From Thalassovita sp. (GTDB taxonomy: Bacteria > Pseudomonadota > Alphaproteobacteria > Rhodobacterales > Rhodobacteraceae), in NCBI RefSeq assembly GCF_963691685.1, contig NZ_OY829290.1:806001-870000 (forward strand): a stretch of 64,000 nucleotides of DNA. The letters run 5' to 3'. The notes beneath the pieces were generated by a model. The model did not search any database. It worked only from the letters and a program-made list of their open reading frames with translations, and was not told the origin of the DNA. Shown here one piece after another: positions 51,455-60,585 of this stretch; within the stretch, counting starts at the first letter, position 1; each line of letters starts with the position of its first letter. Position numbers and translations under genes: made by a program.

Positions 51455-52269
51455 TGTCCCTTCTTGATAGTTTCATGGCCCGCGCCACGCTGGCCGGTCT
51501 GGGTGTCATGCTGGCCGCCGCGCCTTTGGGCTGTTTTGTGGTCTGGCGCCGCATGGCCTATTTCGGGGACGCCACCGCCCATGCCGCGATCCTTGGGGTG
51601 GCACTGGCGCTGGGCTTTGAAATCTCAATTTTTGTAGGTGTTCTGGCCGTCGCTTTGGCGATGGCGGTGACGGTGTCCACGCTGTCAGGGCGGGGCTATG
51701 GCATGGATACACTCTTGGGGGTGCTCAGCCATTCGGCGCTGGCCTTTGGTCTGGCGGCGGTGTCTTTTCTGCAAGGCGTGCGGGTGGACCTGATGGCCTA
51801 CCTCTTCGGCGATATTCTGGCCGTGGGGCGGATGGATCTGGCGATCATCTGGGGCGGTGCCTTGCTGGTGCTGGCGCTTGTGGCCTGGCGCTGGTCGGCG
51901 CTTCTGGTGTCGACGCTGAACCCGGATCTGGCCCATGCCAGCGGCATCGATCCGCGCCGTGAACAGCTGGTTTTGACCATTGCGCTGGCCGTGGTGGTGG
52001 CTGTGGCGATCAAGGTTGTTGGGGTTATCCTGATCGCCTCACTTCTGATTATCCCCCCTGCTGCTGCGCGCCCGCTGGTGCGCACGCCTGAGGCGATGGC
52101 GCTGGTGGCTGCGGCGATTGGCGTGGCGTCGGTGATTGGTGGTTTGCAGGGCGCGCTGATCTTTGACACGCCCGCCGGGCCCAGCATCGTCTGCGTCGCA
52201 GCACTGATCTTTCTGCTGGCAAGCATCGGGGACGGGCTGCGCAACGCTCTGCGCAAAACCGGAACTTAG
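51454..52269 (+). CDS. znuB: zinc ABC transporter permease ZnuB
   Basis: A 271-residue ABC-3 permease with about eight membrane spans. FVVWRRMAYFGDATAHAAILGVALAL at the start, and IKVVGVILIASLLIIPPAAARPLVRTPEAM in the second half, are the family marks. It forms the channel for zinc with ZnuA and ZnuC. The 3' end overlaps the convergent AEC transporter gene by 4 bp. Confidence 0.94.
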   Translation: MSLLDSFMARATLAGLGVMLAAAPLGCFVVWRRMAYFGDATAHAAILGVALALGFEISIFVGVLAVALAMAVTVSTLSGRGYGMDTLLGVLSHSALAFGLAAVSFLQGVRVDLMAYLFGDILAVGRMDLAIIWGGALLVLALVAWRWSALLVSTLNPDLAHASGIDPRREQLVLTIALAVVVAVAIKVVGVILIASLLIIPPAAARPLVRTPEAMALVAAAIGVASVIGGLQGALIFDTPAGPSIVCVAALIFLLASIGDGLRNALRKTGT

Positions 52270-53195
52270 GGTAACAGCTGCAGCCAGACCCAGACGGTGA
52301 AGATGCTGATCACCGTGCCGATCAACACGGATGAGGCCGCAACCCGCTGGCCGACGCCATACATGGATGCAAACAGATAGGTGTTGATCCCCGGGGCCAT
52401 CGCCGCGGTGATCACGGCGGAGCGGAGGGCCGCATCGCCCAGATCCAGCAGGGTGCCAAGGCTGATCACGATGGTTGGGTGCAACACCAGCGACATCGTC
52501 AGCACATAGGCAATGACCCGCAGATCCCCATCCAGACGGTAGCGTACCAGCACGCCACCAAGACCAAAGAGCGCCGCCGGCAGCGCCGTGCGTGCGATCA
52601 GGTCCAACGCCACCTGCACCGGTTCCGGGATGAAAAGGCCGGTCAGGTTAACAACAAACCCCAGCGCCAGGGCCACGACCAGCGCATTGCGGAACATCGC
52701 ATTGCCCACGTTCAGCACCAAGCGCCCGATCCCCTGGCCACGGCCGCGCACAATCTCCATCACGGTGATGCCCAGGAAGTAGCAGAACGGCGCGTGAATC
52801 GCGACAATGGCAAAGTTGGAGGCCAAAGCCTCGGCCCCATAGGCGCGTTCGGTGATCGCCAGCCCCAGCAGGACCGAGTTGGAAAACAGCCCGATAAAGC
52901 CGATTGAAACAGAATCCGGCCCCGCCCGTTTGAAAATCAATCGGGTGCCAAGCGCGGCCAGCGCGAAACTGGTGCCTGCGCCAACGTAAAAGGCCGTGAG
53001 CAAACGCCAGTCAAAACTCTGCCCCAGATCCAGCCGCGCAATGGCGGTAAACAAGAGGAAGGGGATGGCAAAGTTTTGGGTGTATTTCACCAGCCCGTCG
53101 ATCTGTTCGCCGGTGATGTAATTGCGTCGGGTGCCAAGATAGCCGATCCCGATCACCAGAAAGACGGGCAGAATGATGTTGAACAGATCTTGCAT
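52266..53195 (-). CDS. AEC-family (auxin efflux carrier-like) transporter
   Basis: A 309-residue protein with ten hydrophobic segments in two halves. It starts IILPVFLVIGIGYLGTRRNYI; GFIGLFSNSVLLGLAITERAYG and TALPAALFGLGGVLVRY are family blocks. Bacterial members transport small organic acids such as malate, malonate or lactate; the substrate is unknown here. A 132-bp gap separates it from the MBL gene, which is on the same strand and upstream. Confidence 0.87.
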   Translation of the reverse strand: MQDLFNIILPVFLVIGIGYLGTRRNYITGEQIDGLVKYTQNFAIPFLLFTAIARLDLGQSFDWRLLTAFYVGAGTSFALAALGTRLIFKRAGPDSVSIGFIGLFSNSVLLGLAITERAYGAEALASNFAIVAIHAPFCYFLGITVMEIVRGRGQGIGRLVLNVGNAMFRNALVVALALGFVVNLTGLFIPEPVQVALDLIARTALPAALFGLGGVLVRYRLDGDLRVIAYVLTMSLVLHPTIVISLGTLLDLGDAALRSAVITAAMAPGINTYLFASMYGVGQRVAASSVLIGTVISIFTVWVWLQLLP

Positions 53196-53327
53196 CGATC
53201 GGGCCTTGCTTGGCAGCGCCGGGCGCGCTGGTGGTGGGTCGGCCCTTTGGTGTCGCTGGGATCTTAACTCTGCGATGGCAGTTCAATCGGGCGCGGATCA
53301 GTCCGGCGCAGATTGGTTAGGCCCAGA

Positions 53328-54125
53328 TTAGTCTGGCAGTGTGATCACCATACCGTCATAGGCCACGGAGATATGGTCAGCGGTTTCGGCTTCCAGCGTC
53401 TCATAGTCAAGATCTACGTGCATATTTGTCAAGACGCCGCGCTTGGGTTGCATCTTTTCGATCCACTCCAGCGCGGTGGCCAGATCAAAATGCGTCGGGT
53501 GCGGTGAGCGGCGCAGCGCATCCAGCACCCAGACATCCAGGTCTTCCAAATGGGGCAAGGCGTCGTCAGGGATCTTGGCCACATCCGGCAGGTAGGCCAG
53601 CCCTTTGATCCGGAAGCCCAGCGAGTCGATGCTGCCGTGGTTCACCTCAAACGGGGTGAAGGTGATGGCACCGCCTGCGCCCTCAATCGTCACATCGCCA
53701 TCAATGGTGTGCATGTCCAAAATCGGCGGATAGGGGCTGCCCTCGGGTTGCACAAAGGCATAGCCGAACCGCGACAGCAGCGCGTTTTGGGTATCACCGT
53801 CCGCCCAGACGGGCAGGCGGCGGCGCATGTTGAAAACAACCATGCGCAGGTCATCCAAACCATGCACGTGATCGGCATGGGCATGGGTCCACAGCACCGC
53901 ATCCAACTCACCAACGCCGGCATCCAGCAGCTGCAGGCGCATATCGGGTGTGGTGTCGATCAGCACCCGGGTGGTGCCTTGATCGGTCACGCGCTCTACC
54001 ATCATGGAACAGCGGCGGCGGGTGTTTTTGGGGTTATTTGGATCACATTCCCCCCAGATGCCGCCAATGCGCGGCACCCCACCGGAGGAGCCGCAGCCCA
54101 GAATGGTAAACCGCAGCTCAGCCAT
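53328..54125 (-). CDS. metallo-beta-lactamase-fold hydrolase (PhnP-like)
   Basis: A 265-residue protein. FTILGCGSSGGVPRIGG is the first strand-turn; the metal motif is THAHADHVHGLDDLR, with VNHGSIDSLGFRI and HPTHFDLATALEW giving further ligands. PhnP-type enzymes cleave cyclic phosphates, and lipoyl- or octanoyl-related members exist too. It starts on the last base of tatD and is the last gene of the SPOR-dacC-tmk-holB-tatD block. Confidence 0.88.
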   Translation of the reverse strand: MAELRFTILGCGSSGGVPRIGGIWGECDPNNPKNTRRRCSMMVERVTDQGTTRVLIDTTPDMRLQLLDAGVGELDAVLWTHAHADHVHGLDDLRMVVFNMRRRLPVWADGDTQNALLSRFGYAFVQPEGSPYPPILDMHTIDGDVTIEGAGGAITFTPFEVNHGSIDSLGFRIKGLAYLPDVAKIPDDALPHLEDLDVWVLDALRRSPHPTHFDLATALEWIEKMQPKRGVLTNMHVDLDYETLEAETADHISVAYDGMVITLPD

Positions 54126-54931
54126 CAGGCGGCGGCCTCATAGCGGGCGGCCTTCCAGAACAGCCGGTCAAAGTTTTCCTGCGTGCGGGCGGCGAAATCC
54201 GCATAATCCATGCCAAAAACCTCGGCCCCGACCTGTGCGGTGTGGATGGAATAGCCCGGTTCATTGCGTTTGCCGCGGAACGGCTTGGGGGCCAGATAGG
54301 GGCTGTCAGTTTCCACCAGAATGCGGTCCACCGGGGCGCTCGCAAAGATATCGCGCACCTCTTGTGATTTCGGGAAGGTCGCGATCCCCGACATCGACAG
54401 GTAGAAGCCCAGGTCCAACACGGTTTTCGCCAGCTCAGGGCCGGAACAGTAGCAATGCATCACGCAGGAATAGGCGCCGTTGCGGTATTCGCCTTCCAGA
54501 ATGCGGGCCATATCCTCATCCGCGGAACGGGCGTGAATGATCAGCGGCAGTTTGGTGCGGCGCGCAGCCTCGATATGGATCAGCAGACTCTCCTGCTGCA
54601 CCTTGGCGCTGTCCGCGGTGTAATGATAGTCCAGTCCACTTTCACCGATGCCAACAAATTTGGGGTGATCGGCCAGCTTGACCAGATCCTCAACCGAGAC
54701 CAGCGGCACCTCCGCTGCAGACATCGGATGGGTGCCCGCGGCGTAGAACACCGGATCATAGGCCTCAGCGATGGCGCGCACGCGCGGCTCGGCCTCCAGC
54801 TTGGTGCAGATGGTGACCATGCGGGTGACGCCAGCCTCAACAGCGCGGGCGACGATCTGATCGCGCTCTTCATCGAAATCTGGGAAATCGAGGTGGCAGT
54901 GGCTGTCAGTGATCTGAATGGTTTCGGTCAT
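54125..54931 (-). CDS. tatD: TatD-family metal-dependent deoxyribonuclease
   Basis: A 268-residue TIM-barrel hydrolase. Metal residues: the two His in ITDSHCHLDFPDF, Glu in GIGESGLDYHY, His in LIIHARSAD and MHCYCSG, and Asp in ILVETDSPYLAPKPFRGKRN. It cuts DNA at 3' ends or AP sites in repair and DNA turnover. The position behind holB is conserved in alphaproteobacteria. Confidence 0.93.
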   Translation of the reverse strand: MTETIQITDSHCHLDFPDFDEERDQIVARAVEAGVTRMVTICTKLEAEPRVRAIAEAYDPVFYAAGTHPMSAAEVPLVSVEDLVKLADHPKFVGIGESGLDYHYTADSAKVQQESLLIHIEAARRTKLPLIIHARSADEDMARILEGEYRNGAYSCVMHCYCSGPELAKTVLDLGFYLSMSGIATFPKSQEVRDIFASAPVDRILVETDSPYLAPKPFRGKRNEPGYSIHTAQVGAEVFGMDYADFAARTQENFDRLFWKAARYEAAA

Positions 54932-54955
54932 CTTGGTCTCTTGCCTGCGCCGGCC

Positions 54956-56077
54956 TTAGCCTGCGGCGGTTTTCTGTATCTTGAAAACCGTATCTAGGAT
55001 GAGTGCGGCAGGGTCAAGATTGACTGCCCGGCCATGACGGGTGCGCCCGCCCACATCCTGCGCCAAATCGGCCCAGGCGCGGGCCTGATGGGGTGTCGAA
55101 GACAGGCGTGCCAGCAGTTGCGCCTCGCCGCGCGCCACCTCAACGGCGGGGGGCTGGCCCAGGGCCCCAGCGCGGGCCAGCCGCGCCAGCAACAGATCGT
55201 TCAGGGCAAACAGTAGGTCCAATTTGGCCTCCGCCCCGCGTGCTGCAGCACTTTCCGCCAGTTTCAGCGCCCGCGACCGGTCCAGCCGTGGCAGGGAGCC
55301 ATAGAGGTCCACCAGCTCCTGATAGATCGCCAGGCCGTTCTGATTGACCAGCCGGATCGCCTCACCCACGGATCCGGCGGAAATTTCGGCAAGGGCGGCG
55401 GGGTTTTCCACTTCTGGCGCCTCAGCCTGTGCCAGGGCTGCAGCCATCGCATCTGGTCCCATGGGCGCAAGGCGCAGCTCGCGACAGCGCGACCGGATGG
55501 TGGGCAACAAGCGGGATGGTTGATGGCAGACCAGCAACAGGATGGTGTTTGCAGGCGGCTCTTCCAGCACTTTCAGCAGGGCGTTGGCGGCCGAAACGTT
55601 CATCTCATCCGCGGCATCCACGATCACCACCCGGCGTCCGCCATCCGCCGCCGATAGCGAAAAGAAGTTTTTCAGCTTGCGCACTTCTTTGACCAGAATG
55701 TCTGCCGCCAGCTTGTCACCCTTTTCATTCGGGCCCCGCCGCAGCAGGAACAGGCCCGGCTCTGACATCGCCTGAATACGGGCTTCGACCGGATGATCGG
55801 GCGGGATTGCCAGGCTGGTGGGCGGCTCGGGCGCGCCAAACAGACCGGCGCTCTGCTCAATCGGCTGGGTCAGCAGGAACCGGGCGATCTGCCAAGCCAG
55901 CGTGGCTTTGCCGACCCCTTTAGGGCCGGTGATCAACCAGCCATGATGCAAACGACCGGAATTAAACGCCTGCAGGAATTCAGCCTGGGCCGCATCCTGC
56001 CCGAAAATCCGCTGGGTTTCACGCGGATGCGGCGCCCCATCCACCCGGTCTGGTTCTGGCAGCTCAACCTCAGCCAT
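54956..56077 (-). CDS. holB: DNA polymerase III delta' subunit
   Basis: A 373-residue AAA+ clamp-loader protein. It begins with GAPHPRETQRIFGQDAAQAEF; Walker A is LITGPKGVGKATLAWQIA, and VVIVDAADEMNVSAANALLKVLEEPP is the Walker B and sensor region, with RSRCRELRLAPM following. It opens the beta clamp with delta and tau. It lies 3 bases after tmk, so both are co-translated. Confidence 0.93.
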   Translation of the reverse strand: MAEVELPEPDRVDGAPHPRETQRIFGQDAAQAEFLQAFNSGRLHHGWLITGPKGVGKATLAWQIARFLLTQPIEQSAGLFGAPEPPTSLAIPPDHPVEARIQAMSEPGLFLLRRGPNEKGDKLAADILVKEVRKLKNFFSLSAADGGRRVVIVDAADEMNVSAANALLKVLEEPPANTILLLVCHQPSRLLPTIRSRCRELRLAPMGPDAMAAALAQAEAPEVENPAALAEISAGSVGEAIRLVNQNGLAIYQELVDLYGSLPRLDRSRALKLAESAAARGAEAKLDLLFALNDLLLARLARAGALGQPPAVEVARGEAQLLARLSSTPHQARAWADLAQDVGGRTRHGRAVNLDPAALILDTVFKIQKTAAG

Positions 56078-56080
56078 CGC

Positions 56081-56722
56081 TTACGCCTCAGCCAGCGCGG
56101 CCTCAGCCGTCGCAAGCACATCCGCTGCCACCGCGTCCATATCGCGGGCGCCATCGATGATGCGGAACCGGTCGGCAAATTCTTCTGCCAGTGACAGGAA
56201 ACCTGCGCGCATCTGCTTTTGCAGATCTGCGCCAAAGCTTTCAAAGCGTTCCTCAACCCCCTGGCGCGACAGGGCGCGTGATAGGCCTTCTTCGGGGTCC
56301 ATGTCGATCAGAACGGTCAGGTCAGGTTCGCGCCCGATCATCAGGCTGTGCAGCTGATCGACGGTGCCGCGCAGATCGCCGCGGCTCAAGCCCTGATACA
56401 TCCGGGTGCTGTCGGCAAAGCGGTCACAGATCACCACTTTGCCAGCGGCCAGCGCGGGCAGGATGGTCCGCTCCAGATGGTCGCGGCGTGCGGCGGTGAA
56501 CAGCAGGATTTCGGTCTCGGCCGACCAGCGGTCAGGATCGCCCTGCAGCACAAGCGCGCGGATTTCCTCCGCCCCGGCAGAGCCGCCGGGTTCCCGCGTC
56601 AGCACGACCTCATGGCCTTTTGCCTCCAACATAGCAGCAAGGCGGCGGCATTGGGTCGATTTCCCCGACCCGTCGATGCCTTCAAAGCTGATGAAAAGGC
56701 CGGTCTTTGATGTCTTGGTCAC
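56081..56722 (-). CDS. tmk: thymidylate kinase
   Basis: A 213-residue P-loop kinase that makes dTDP. P-loop FISFEGIDGSGKSTQCRRL, the DR-x motif VVICDRFADSTRMYQGL, the LTREPGGSAGAEEIR segment and the LID region SRQGVEERFESFG are present. It overlaps dacC by 4 bp. Confidence 0.95.
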   Translation of the reverse strand: MTKTSKTGLFISFEGIDGSGKSTQCRRLAAMLEAKGHEVVLTREPGGSAGAEEIRALVLQGDPDRWSAETEILLFTAARRDHLERTILPALAAGKVVICDRFADSTRMYQGLSRGDLRGTVDQLHSLMIGREPDLTVLIDMDPEEGLSRALSRQGVEERFESFGADLQKQMRAGFLSLAEEFADRFRIIDGARDMDAVAADVLATAEAALAEA

Positions 56723-57888
56723 GATGCGCCCTCAGGCCCCTGTTCCAACCGGCGCAACAGCGCCTTGGCCGCAGTGCCCACACGGGTCACGAAGCCACCC
56801 ACCGGGACGTCTTTGTCCGCCACCAGCGGGTAAGACACCTCTTCCAGGCCTTCCGGCTTCAGGATCAGCTCCGCCAGTACCTGACCCTGACGGATCGGGG
56901 CCTCGATCGGGCCTTTATAGACCACTTCGGCCTGCATCGCGTCACCACCAATGGCGGGCAGCAGGGCCGAGATATCGGCAGCCGGTGTCAGGCCAACCCG
57001 CGGGGCCGCGCCCATCCAAACGTCAGCCTCGGCAATCACGGCGCCCTCTTTGGCGACGTCGCGCAGCACGAACTGGCGAAAGGACCAGTTCACAATCGCC
57101 TCAGCCTCTTCGGCGCGGGCTTTGGTGCTGTCCAGTCCCGAAACCACAAAGACAATGCGGCGATCCCCCTGCATGGAGGAGCCTACCAAGCCGTAGCCTG
57201 CTTCCTGCGTATGACCCGTTTTCAGACCATCCGCACCAATGCCCAGCCCCAACAAGGGGTTACGGTTGCGGGTGTTTTGCGGCGCCCGCCCGTCAAAGGC
57301 AAACTCACGCTCGGCAAACAGCGGGTAATACTGCGGGAAATCCTCAATCAGCCGGGTCGCCAACAGCGCCAGATCACGGGTCGACATGCGATGCCCTGCC
57401 GCCGGCCAGCCGTTGGAATTGGCAAAGGTCGAATTGGTCATCCCCATCTTCTGCGCGCGCTGCGTCATGTAGCGGGCAAACCCGGCCTCGGTTCCGTTCG
57501 GGCTCAGCGCTTCGGCGATCACCGCGCAGGCGTCATTTCCAGACAGCACGATGATGCCGCGGATCAGATCCTCAACCCGGACCCGGTCGGTGGTGTCCAA
57601 AAACATGGTGGAGCCGCCATAGCTCATCGCGTGTTCCGACACGGGCAGCTCTTCGTCCAGTGTCAGGCGGCCATCTTTCAGGGCCTCAAACGCGATGTAG
57701 AGCGTCATCAGTTTGGACATCGACGCCGGTGGTAGCGGCACATCGGCGTTTTTGTTCAGCAGAACCGTGCTGGTTCTCAGATCCACCACAAAGGCCGATT
57801 TGGCACGGGTTTCAAAGGCCTGCGCCGGCCCGAGCAGCAGCAGCGCCATCACGGCCCCACTGAGGGAGTTTCGCAGCAGAGAGATCAT
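56719..57888 (-). CDS. dacC: D-alanyl-D-alanine carboxypeptidase (S11, PBP5/6 type)
   Basis: A 389-residue penicillin-binding protein. The signal peptide ends about residue 24 (LLLLGPAQA). Active-site motifs are S56-x-x-K59 (PASMSKLM), SGN in LSGNDACAVIAEAL, and KTG in LKTGHTQEAGYGLVG. The C-terminal part is the PBP5-like beta domain and ends with GTAAKALLRRLEQ, possibly a membrane-touching helix. It trims the peptide stems of peptidoglycan. It is placed after the SPOR lipoprotein, which probably binds the same wall. Confidence 0.93.
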   Translation of the reverse strand: MISLLRNSLSGAVMALLLLGPAQAFETRAKSAFVVDLRTSTVLLNKNADVPLPPASMSKLMTLYIAFEALKDGRLTLDEELPVSEHAMSYGGSTMFLDTTDRVRVEDLIRGIIVLSGNDACAVIAEALSPNGTEAGFARYMTQRAQKMGMTNSTFANSNGWPAAGHRMSTRDLALLATRLIEDFPQYYPLFAEREFAFDGRAPQNTRNRNPLLGLGIGADGLKTGHTQEAGYGLVGSSMQGDRRIVFVVSGLDSTKARAEEAEAIVNWSFRQFVLRDVAKEGAVIAEADVWMGAAPRVGLTPAADISALLPAIGGDAMQAEVVYKGPIEAPIRQGQVLAELILKPEGLEEVSYPLVADKDVPVGGFVTRVGTAAKALLRRLEQGPEGAS

Positions 57889-57942
57889 GTATCTGCCTCC
57901 GTCTTGGTCATTGTGAGGGTACGCGCGCCGATCCTTGCCGGA

Positions 57943-58836
57943 TCAGTTGCGCACCGCATAGGCATCGGTGAAGCCTTTGGCTTTGATTTGGCTCAAGAGG
58001 CTGGTGCGGGCGGCGATGGACTGCGCCGGGCCGACCAGAACACGCCAGTAGGTTTTGCCCTTCAGGCTGGCCTCTTTGATCACCGAAGGCATGCCCGAGG
58101 CTTCCATCTGGTTGGCCGCTTTCTGGGCGTTGCCTTTCACCGAGAAGATGCCGATCTGCAGATAGGGTTTGTCCAGTGACGATACCGCAGGCGCTGCCGG
58201 CTTGGCGGCAGGCGCTGGCTCAGCCTTGGCTGTTTCCACCCCGGTTTCTTTGGCCTCTGCCGCATCAATCGCCGCGGAGGCGGAGCTGATCGGATCCAGC
58301 GTGGTTTCTTCGATCGGCTGCGCTGCGGCAGCGACCTGATCGGCAGGCGGGGCAACAGGCGCCTCGCTTGGCACTTCTTCGCGGCGCAGCGCGGTAACGC
58401 TCAATTCCACCGGTTGGCCGGCCAGCATCGACAGGGCAGCCGCCGCGTCAGAGGAGGCCTGGAACCGCGGTCCCGGATTGGCCCGTTCGCGGCGGAACAG
58501 CGCCCCGATCACAAATTTTCCGTTCGCTTCATTGCGGATGATCACCCGCTCAGGGTCGGCCACATCCGGATGCGCCACCCAAACACCGCCCAGCGACGGG
58601 CGGCCATCCCACAGGCCTGCTTCGGTCTGCTGGAACACATCGGGGGCTTCAATGTCACGCTCCACCAAGGTGACGGATTGTGCATCGCCAGTTTGTTCCG
58701 GTGCCTTTTTGAACAGGTTGAATTTCGGGCCTTGCGCGCCATCCTGACAGGCGCTGAGGGCAAGGGTCAGACCGGCAAACACCAGCCCCGTTCTGATCCG
58801 CGCAGAATGTGGGCGCGCTGCTGTGGTATTGGTCAT
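57943..58836 (-). CDS. SPOR-domain lipoprotein
   Basis: A 297-residue lipoprotein. The lipobox LALSAC gives C30 as the acylated residue. The segment from about 30 to 110 includes the conserved AGLWDGRPSLGGVWVAHPDV and ERVIIRNEANGKFVIGALF blocks. A Pro/Ala-rich linker covers ~145-215, and the last ~75 residues are a SPOR domain (YLQIGIFSVKGNAQKAANQM, WRVLVGPAQS), which binds denuded glycan strands at the division site. ATG 58836 fits the signal peptide; the longer frame to 58959 would put 40 residues in front of it. It is the first gene of the block with dacC, tmk and holB. Confidence 0.88.
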   Translation of the reverse strand: MTNTTAARPHSARIRTGLVFAGLTLALSACQDGAQGPKFNLFKKAPEQTGDAQSVTLVERDIEAPDVFQQTEAGLWDGRPSLGGVWVAHPDVADPERVIIRNEANGKFVIGALFRRERANPGPRFQASSDAAAALSMLAGQPVELSVTALRREEVPSEAPVAPPADQVAAAAQPIEETTLDPISSASAAIDAAEAKETGVETAKAEPAPAAKPAAPAVSSLDKPYLQIGIFSVKGNAQKAANQMEASGMPSVIKEASLKGKTYWRVLVGPAQSIAARTSLLSQIKAKGFTDAYAVRN

Positions 58837-59141
58837 CTGTCTCTCTCGCCTTTGTCCGTCGCCCGCTGCTGCGCGCCGGTTGTTTCCGGTCTTCGCAAGC
58901 CCAGTGGGCGGCCACCTCAAAAAGCAGCTTAACGACATGTGCTTCACAAGGAAAGGCACAAGCCAAGCAGCCTAGCGGCATCGGCAAGTTTCCCCATTTC
59001 GGTGACCGTTGTTTGATCTGCGGTGACAGGTAAAGGGGCAGGCGATGCGTGGGGTCAACATGCCGAACTTCACAAGATTTGATTTTTCCGCGCGCTTCAC
59101 CCTTTTAGAATCAATTCGCTATCGTTAAATCCCTCCACGTC
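58837..59141. other. intergenic region before tRNA-Ser
   Basis: About 305 bases contain the promoter of the SPOR-dacC block on one strand and of the tRNA on the other. I see no clear gene, terminator or repeat in it. Confidence 0.5.
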
Positions 59142-59231
59142 GGAGGAGTGGCAGAGTGGTTGAATGCACCGGTCTTGAAAACCGACGTAGGTGAAAGTCT
59201 ACCGTGGGTTCGAATCCCACCTCCTCCGCCA
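59142..59231 (+). tRNA. tRNA-Ser (anticodon UGA)
   Basis: 90 nt with acceptor stem GGAGGAG/CTCCTCC, D arm, anticodon loop CTTGAAA (anticodon TGA at 59176-59178), a long class II variable arm (GTAGGTGAAAGTCTAC), T loop GGTTCGAATCC and an encoded CCA end. The 3' half is a classic phage and island integration site, and the integrase gene starts 142 bases after it. Confidence 0.97.
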
Positions 59232-59321
59232 TCTTACATTTTTATTTGATCTGAATGGGCCGCTTTCAGCGGCCTTTTTCTTTTGTTTGTCTGGTCTTGG
59301 CGCGATTTGCGGATTTTCTTG

Positions 59322-59377
59322 AATTGTCGACAATTGTGCGTAATCCTGTTCATTGGGTGGTATAATATGTGGTATGG
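59322..59377. promoter_or_regulatory. palindrome and GTGGTAT repeats in front of the integrase
   Basis: AATTGTCGACAATT (59322-59335) is a perfect 14-bp palindrome. Two GTGGTAT units follow at 59357-59376, the second running into the integrase start codon, which suggests autoregulation. A close copy of the two-unit motif lies at 2431-2451. Confidence 0.45.
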
Positions 59378-60585
59378 ATTTGGCGCTCTCTGGCAAGCTG
59401 ACAAAAAAACTCGTGGAGACCCTTGGCGCTGGGCGGCATGGCGATGGCAATGGGCTGTACTTGGTTGTTGACCCTTCCGGTGCCCGGCGCTGGATCGTTC
59501 GGGTGGTTGTTAAGGGTCAGAAGAATCGACGCGGTGGGCCGCTGCGAACTGACTTTGGTCTGGGCAGTGCAGAACTGGTGACCCTGCCTCAAGCACGCGA
59601 GCGGGCGCTGGAGTATCGACGGATGGCCAAGCAGGGTCTCAATCCGCGCTACGATGCCACGCGCGAGATACCGAATTTCGAGGAAGTGGCCCAACAGGTG
59701 CATATTGAACGCCTGCCCACCTGGAAAAACGCCAAACACGGCGCGCAATGGATCAACACGCTGCGCGACTACGCCTTCCCCAAAATCGGACGCATGCCGG
59801 TGGACAGTATCGGTCAGCCTGAGGTGCTGATGTGCCTTTCCCCAATCTGGACAGAGAAACATGAAACCGCTCGGCGGCTGGCGCAGCGGATCAAGATTGT
59901 CTTGGATGTTGCCAGATCTAAAGGGTTCCGGTCTGGGGAGAACCCGGTCACCGCCATCAAAGAGGGGCAGGTCTTGCCCAAAGTGAAGGCCAAGCCCAAA
60001 CACCATGAGGCGATGCGCTGGCAGGATGTTCCTGCCTTTTACGCCGCGCTGAAGCGCAAGAAGGCCATGTCTGCCAATGCGCTGATGTTCACATGCCTTA
60101 CCGGATCGCGCACCGGCGAGGTTCTGGGTCTGCGCTGGGCGGAGTTGGATTTTGACCAGCGCCTTTGGATCTGCCCAGCGGAGCGGATGAAGACCGGTGA
60201 AGAGCACCGTGTGCCGCTGACGGATGAGATGTTTGCGATCCTGGAACCGCTCAAGGCGCTGCAGTCAGACTATGTTTTTGAAGGACAGAAACGCCATCAG
60301 CCGCTCTCCAACATGTCGATGCTCATGCTGCTCCGGCGGATGCAGGTTGAGGGGGTAACGGTGCATGGCTTCCGCTCCACCTTTCGGGATTGGGCGGCCG
60401 AGGTTGCGAATGTGCCGCGTGAGGTTGCGGAGAAGAGCCTGGCGCACAGCGTCGGCTCCGAAGTGGAGCGCGCTTATGCGAGATCCGACCTCTTGGAAAA
60501 GCGGCGGGACTTGATGCGCCTGTGGTCGCGATACGTCACATCAGGGATCAGCGGAGAGCAATCTAATGCAAGTACGACTGAATGA
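59374..60585 (+). CDS. P4-type tyrosine integrase of an integrative element
   Basis: A 403-residue recombinase. The N-terminal part (KLTKKLVETLGAGRHGDGNGLYLVVDPSGARRWIVR) is the DUF4102-like arm-binding domain; the core-binding domain lies at ~105-200. Catalytic residues: R246 (TGSRTGEVLGLRW), H331-x-x-R334 (HGFRSTFRDW), H358 (LAHSVGSEVERAY) and nucleophile Y368. It inserts the element into the tRNA-Ser gene next to it. It overlaps the following unknown gene by 20 bp. Confidence 0.94.
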   Translation: MDLALSGKLTKKLVETLGAGRHGDGNGLYLVVDPSGARRWIVRVVVKGQKNRRGGPLRTDFGLGSAELVTLPQARERALEYRRMAKQGLNPRYDATREIPNFEEVAQQVHIERLPTWKNAKHGAQWINTLRDYAFPKIGRMPVDSIGQPEVLMCLSPIWTEKHETARRLAQRIKIVLDVARSKGFRSGENPVTAIKEGQVLPKVKAKPKHHEAMRWQDVPAFYAALKRKKAMSANALMFTCLTGSRTGEVLGLRWAELDFDQRLWICPAERMKTGEEHRVPLTDEMFAILEPLKALQSDYVFEGQKRHQPLSNMSMLMLLRRMQVEGVTVHGFRSTFRDWAAEVANVPREVAEKSLAHSVGSEVERAYARSDLLEKRRDLMRLWSRYVTSGISGEQSNASTTE

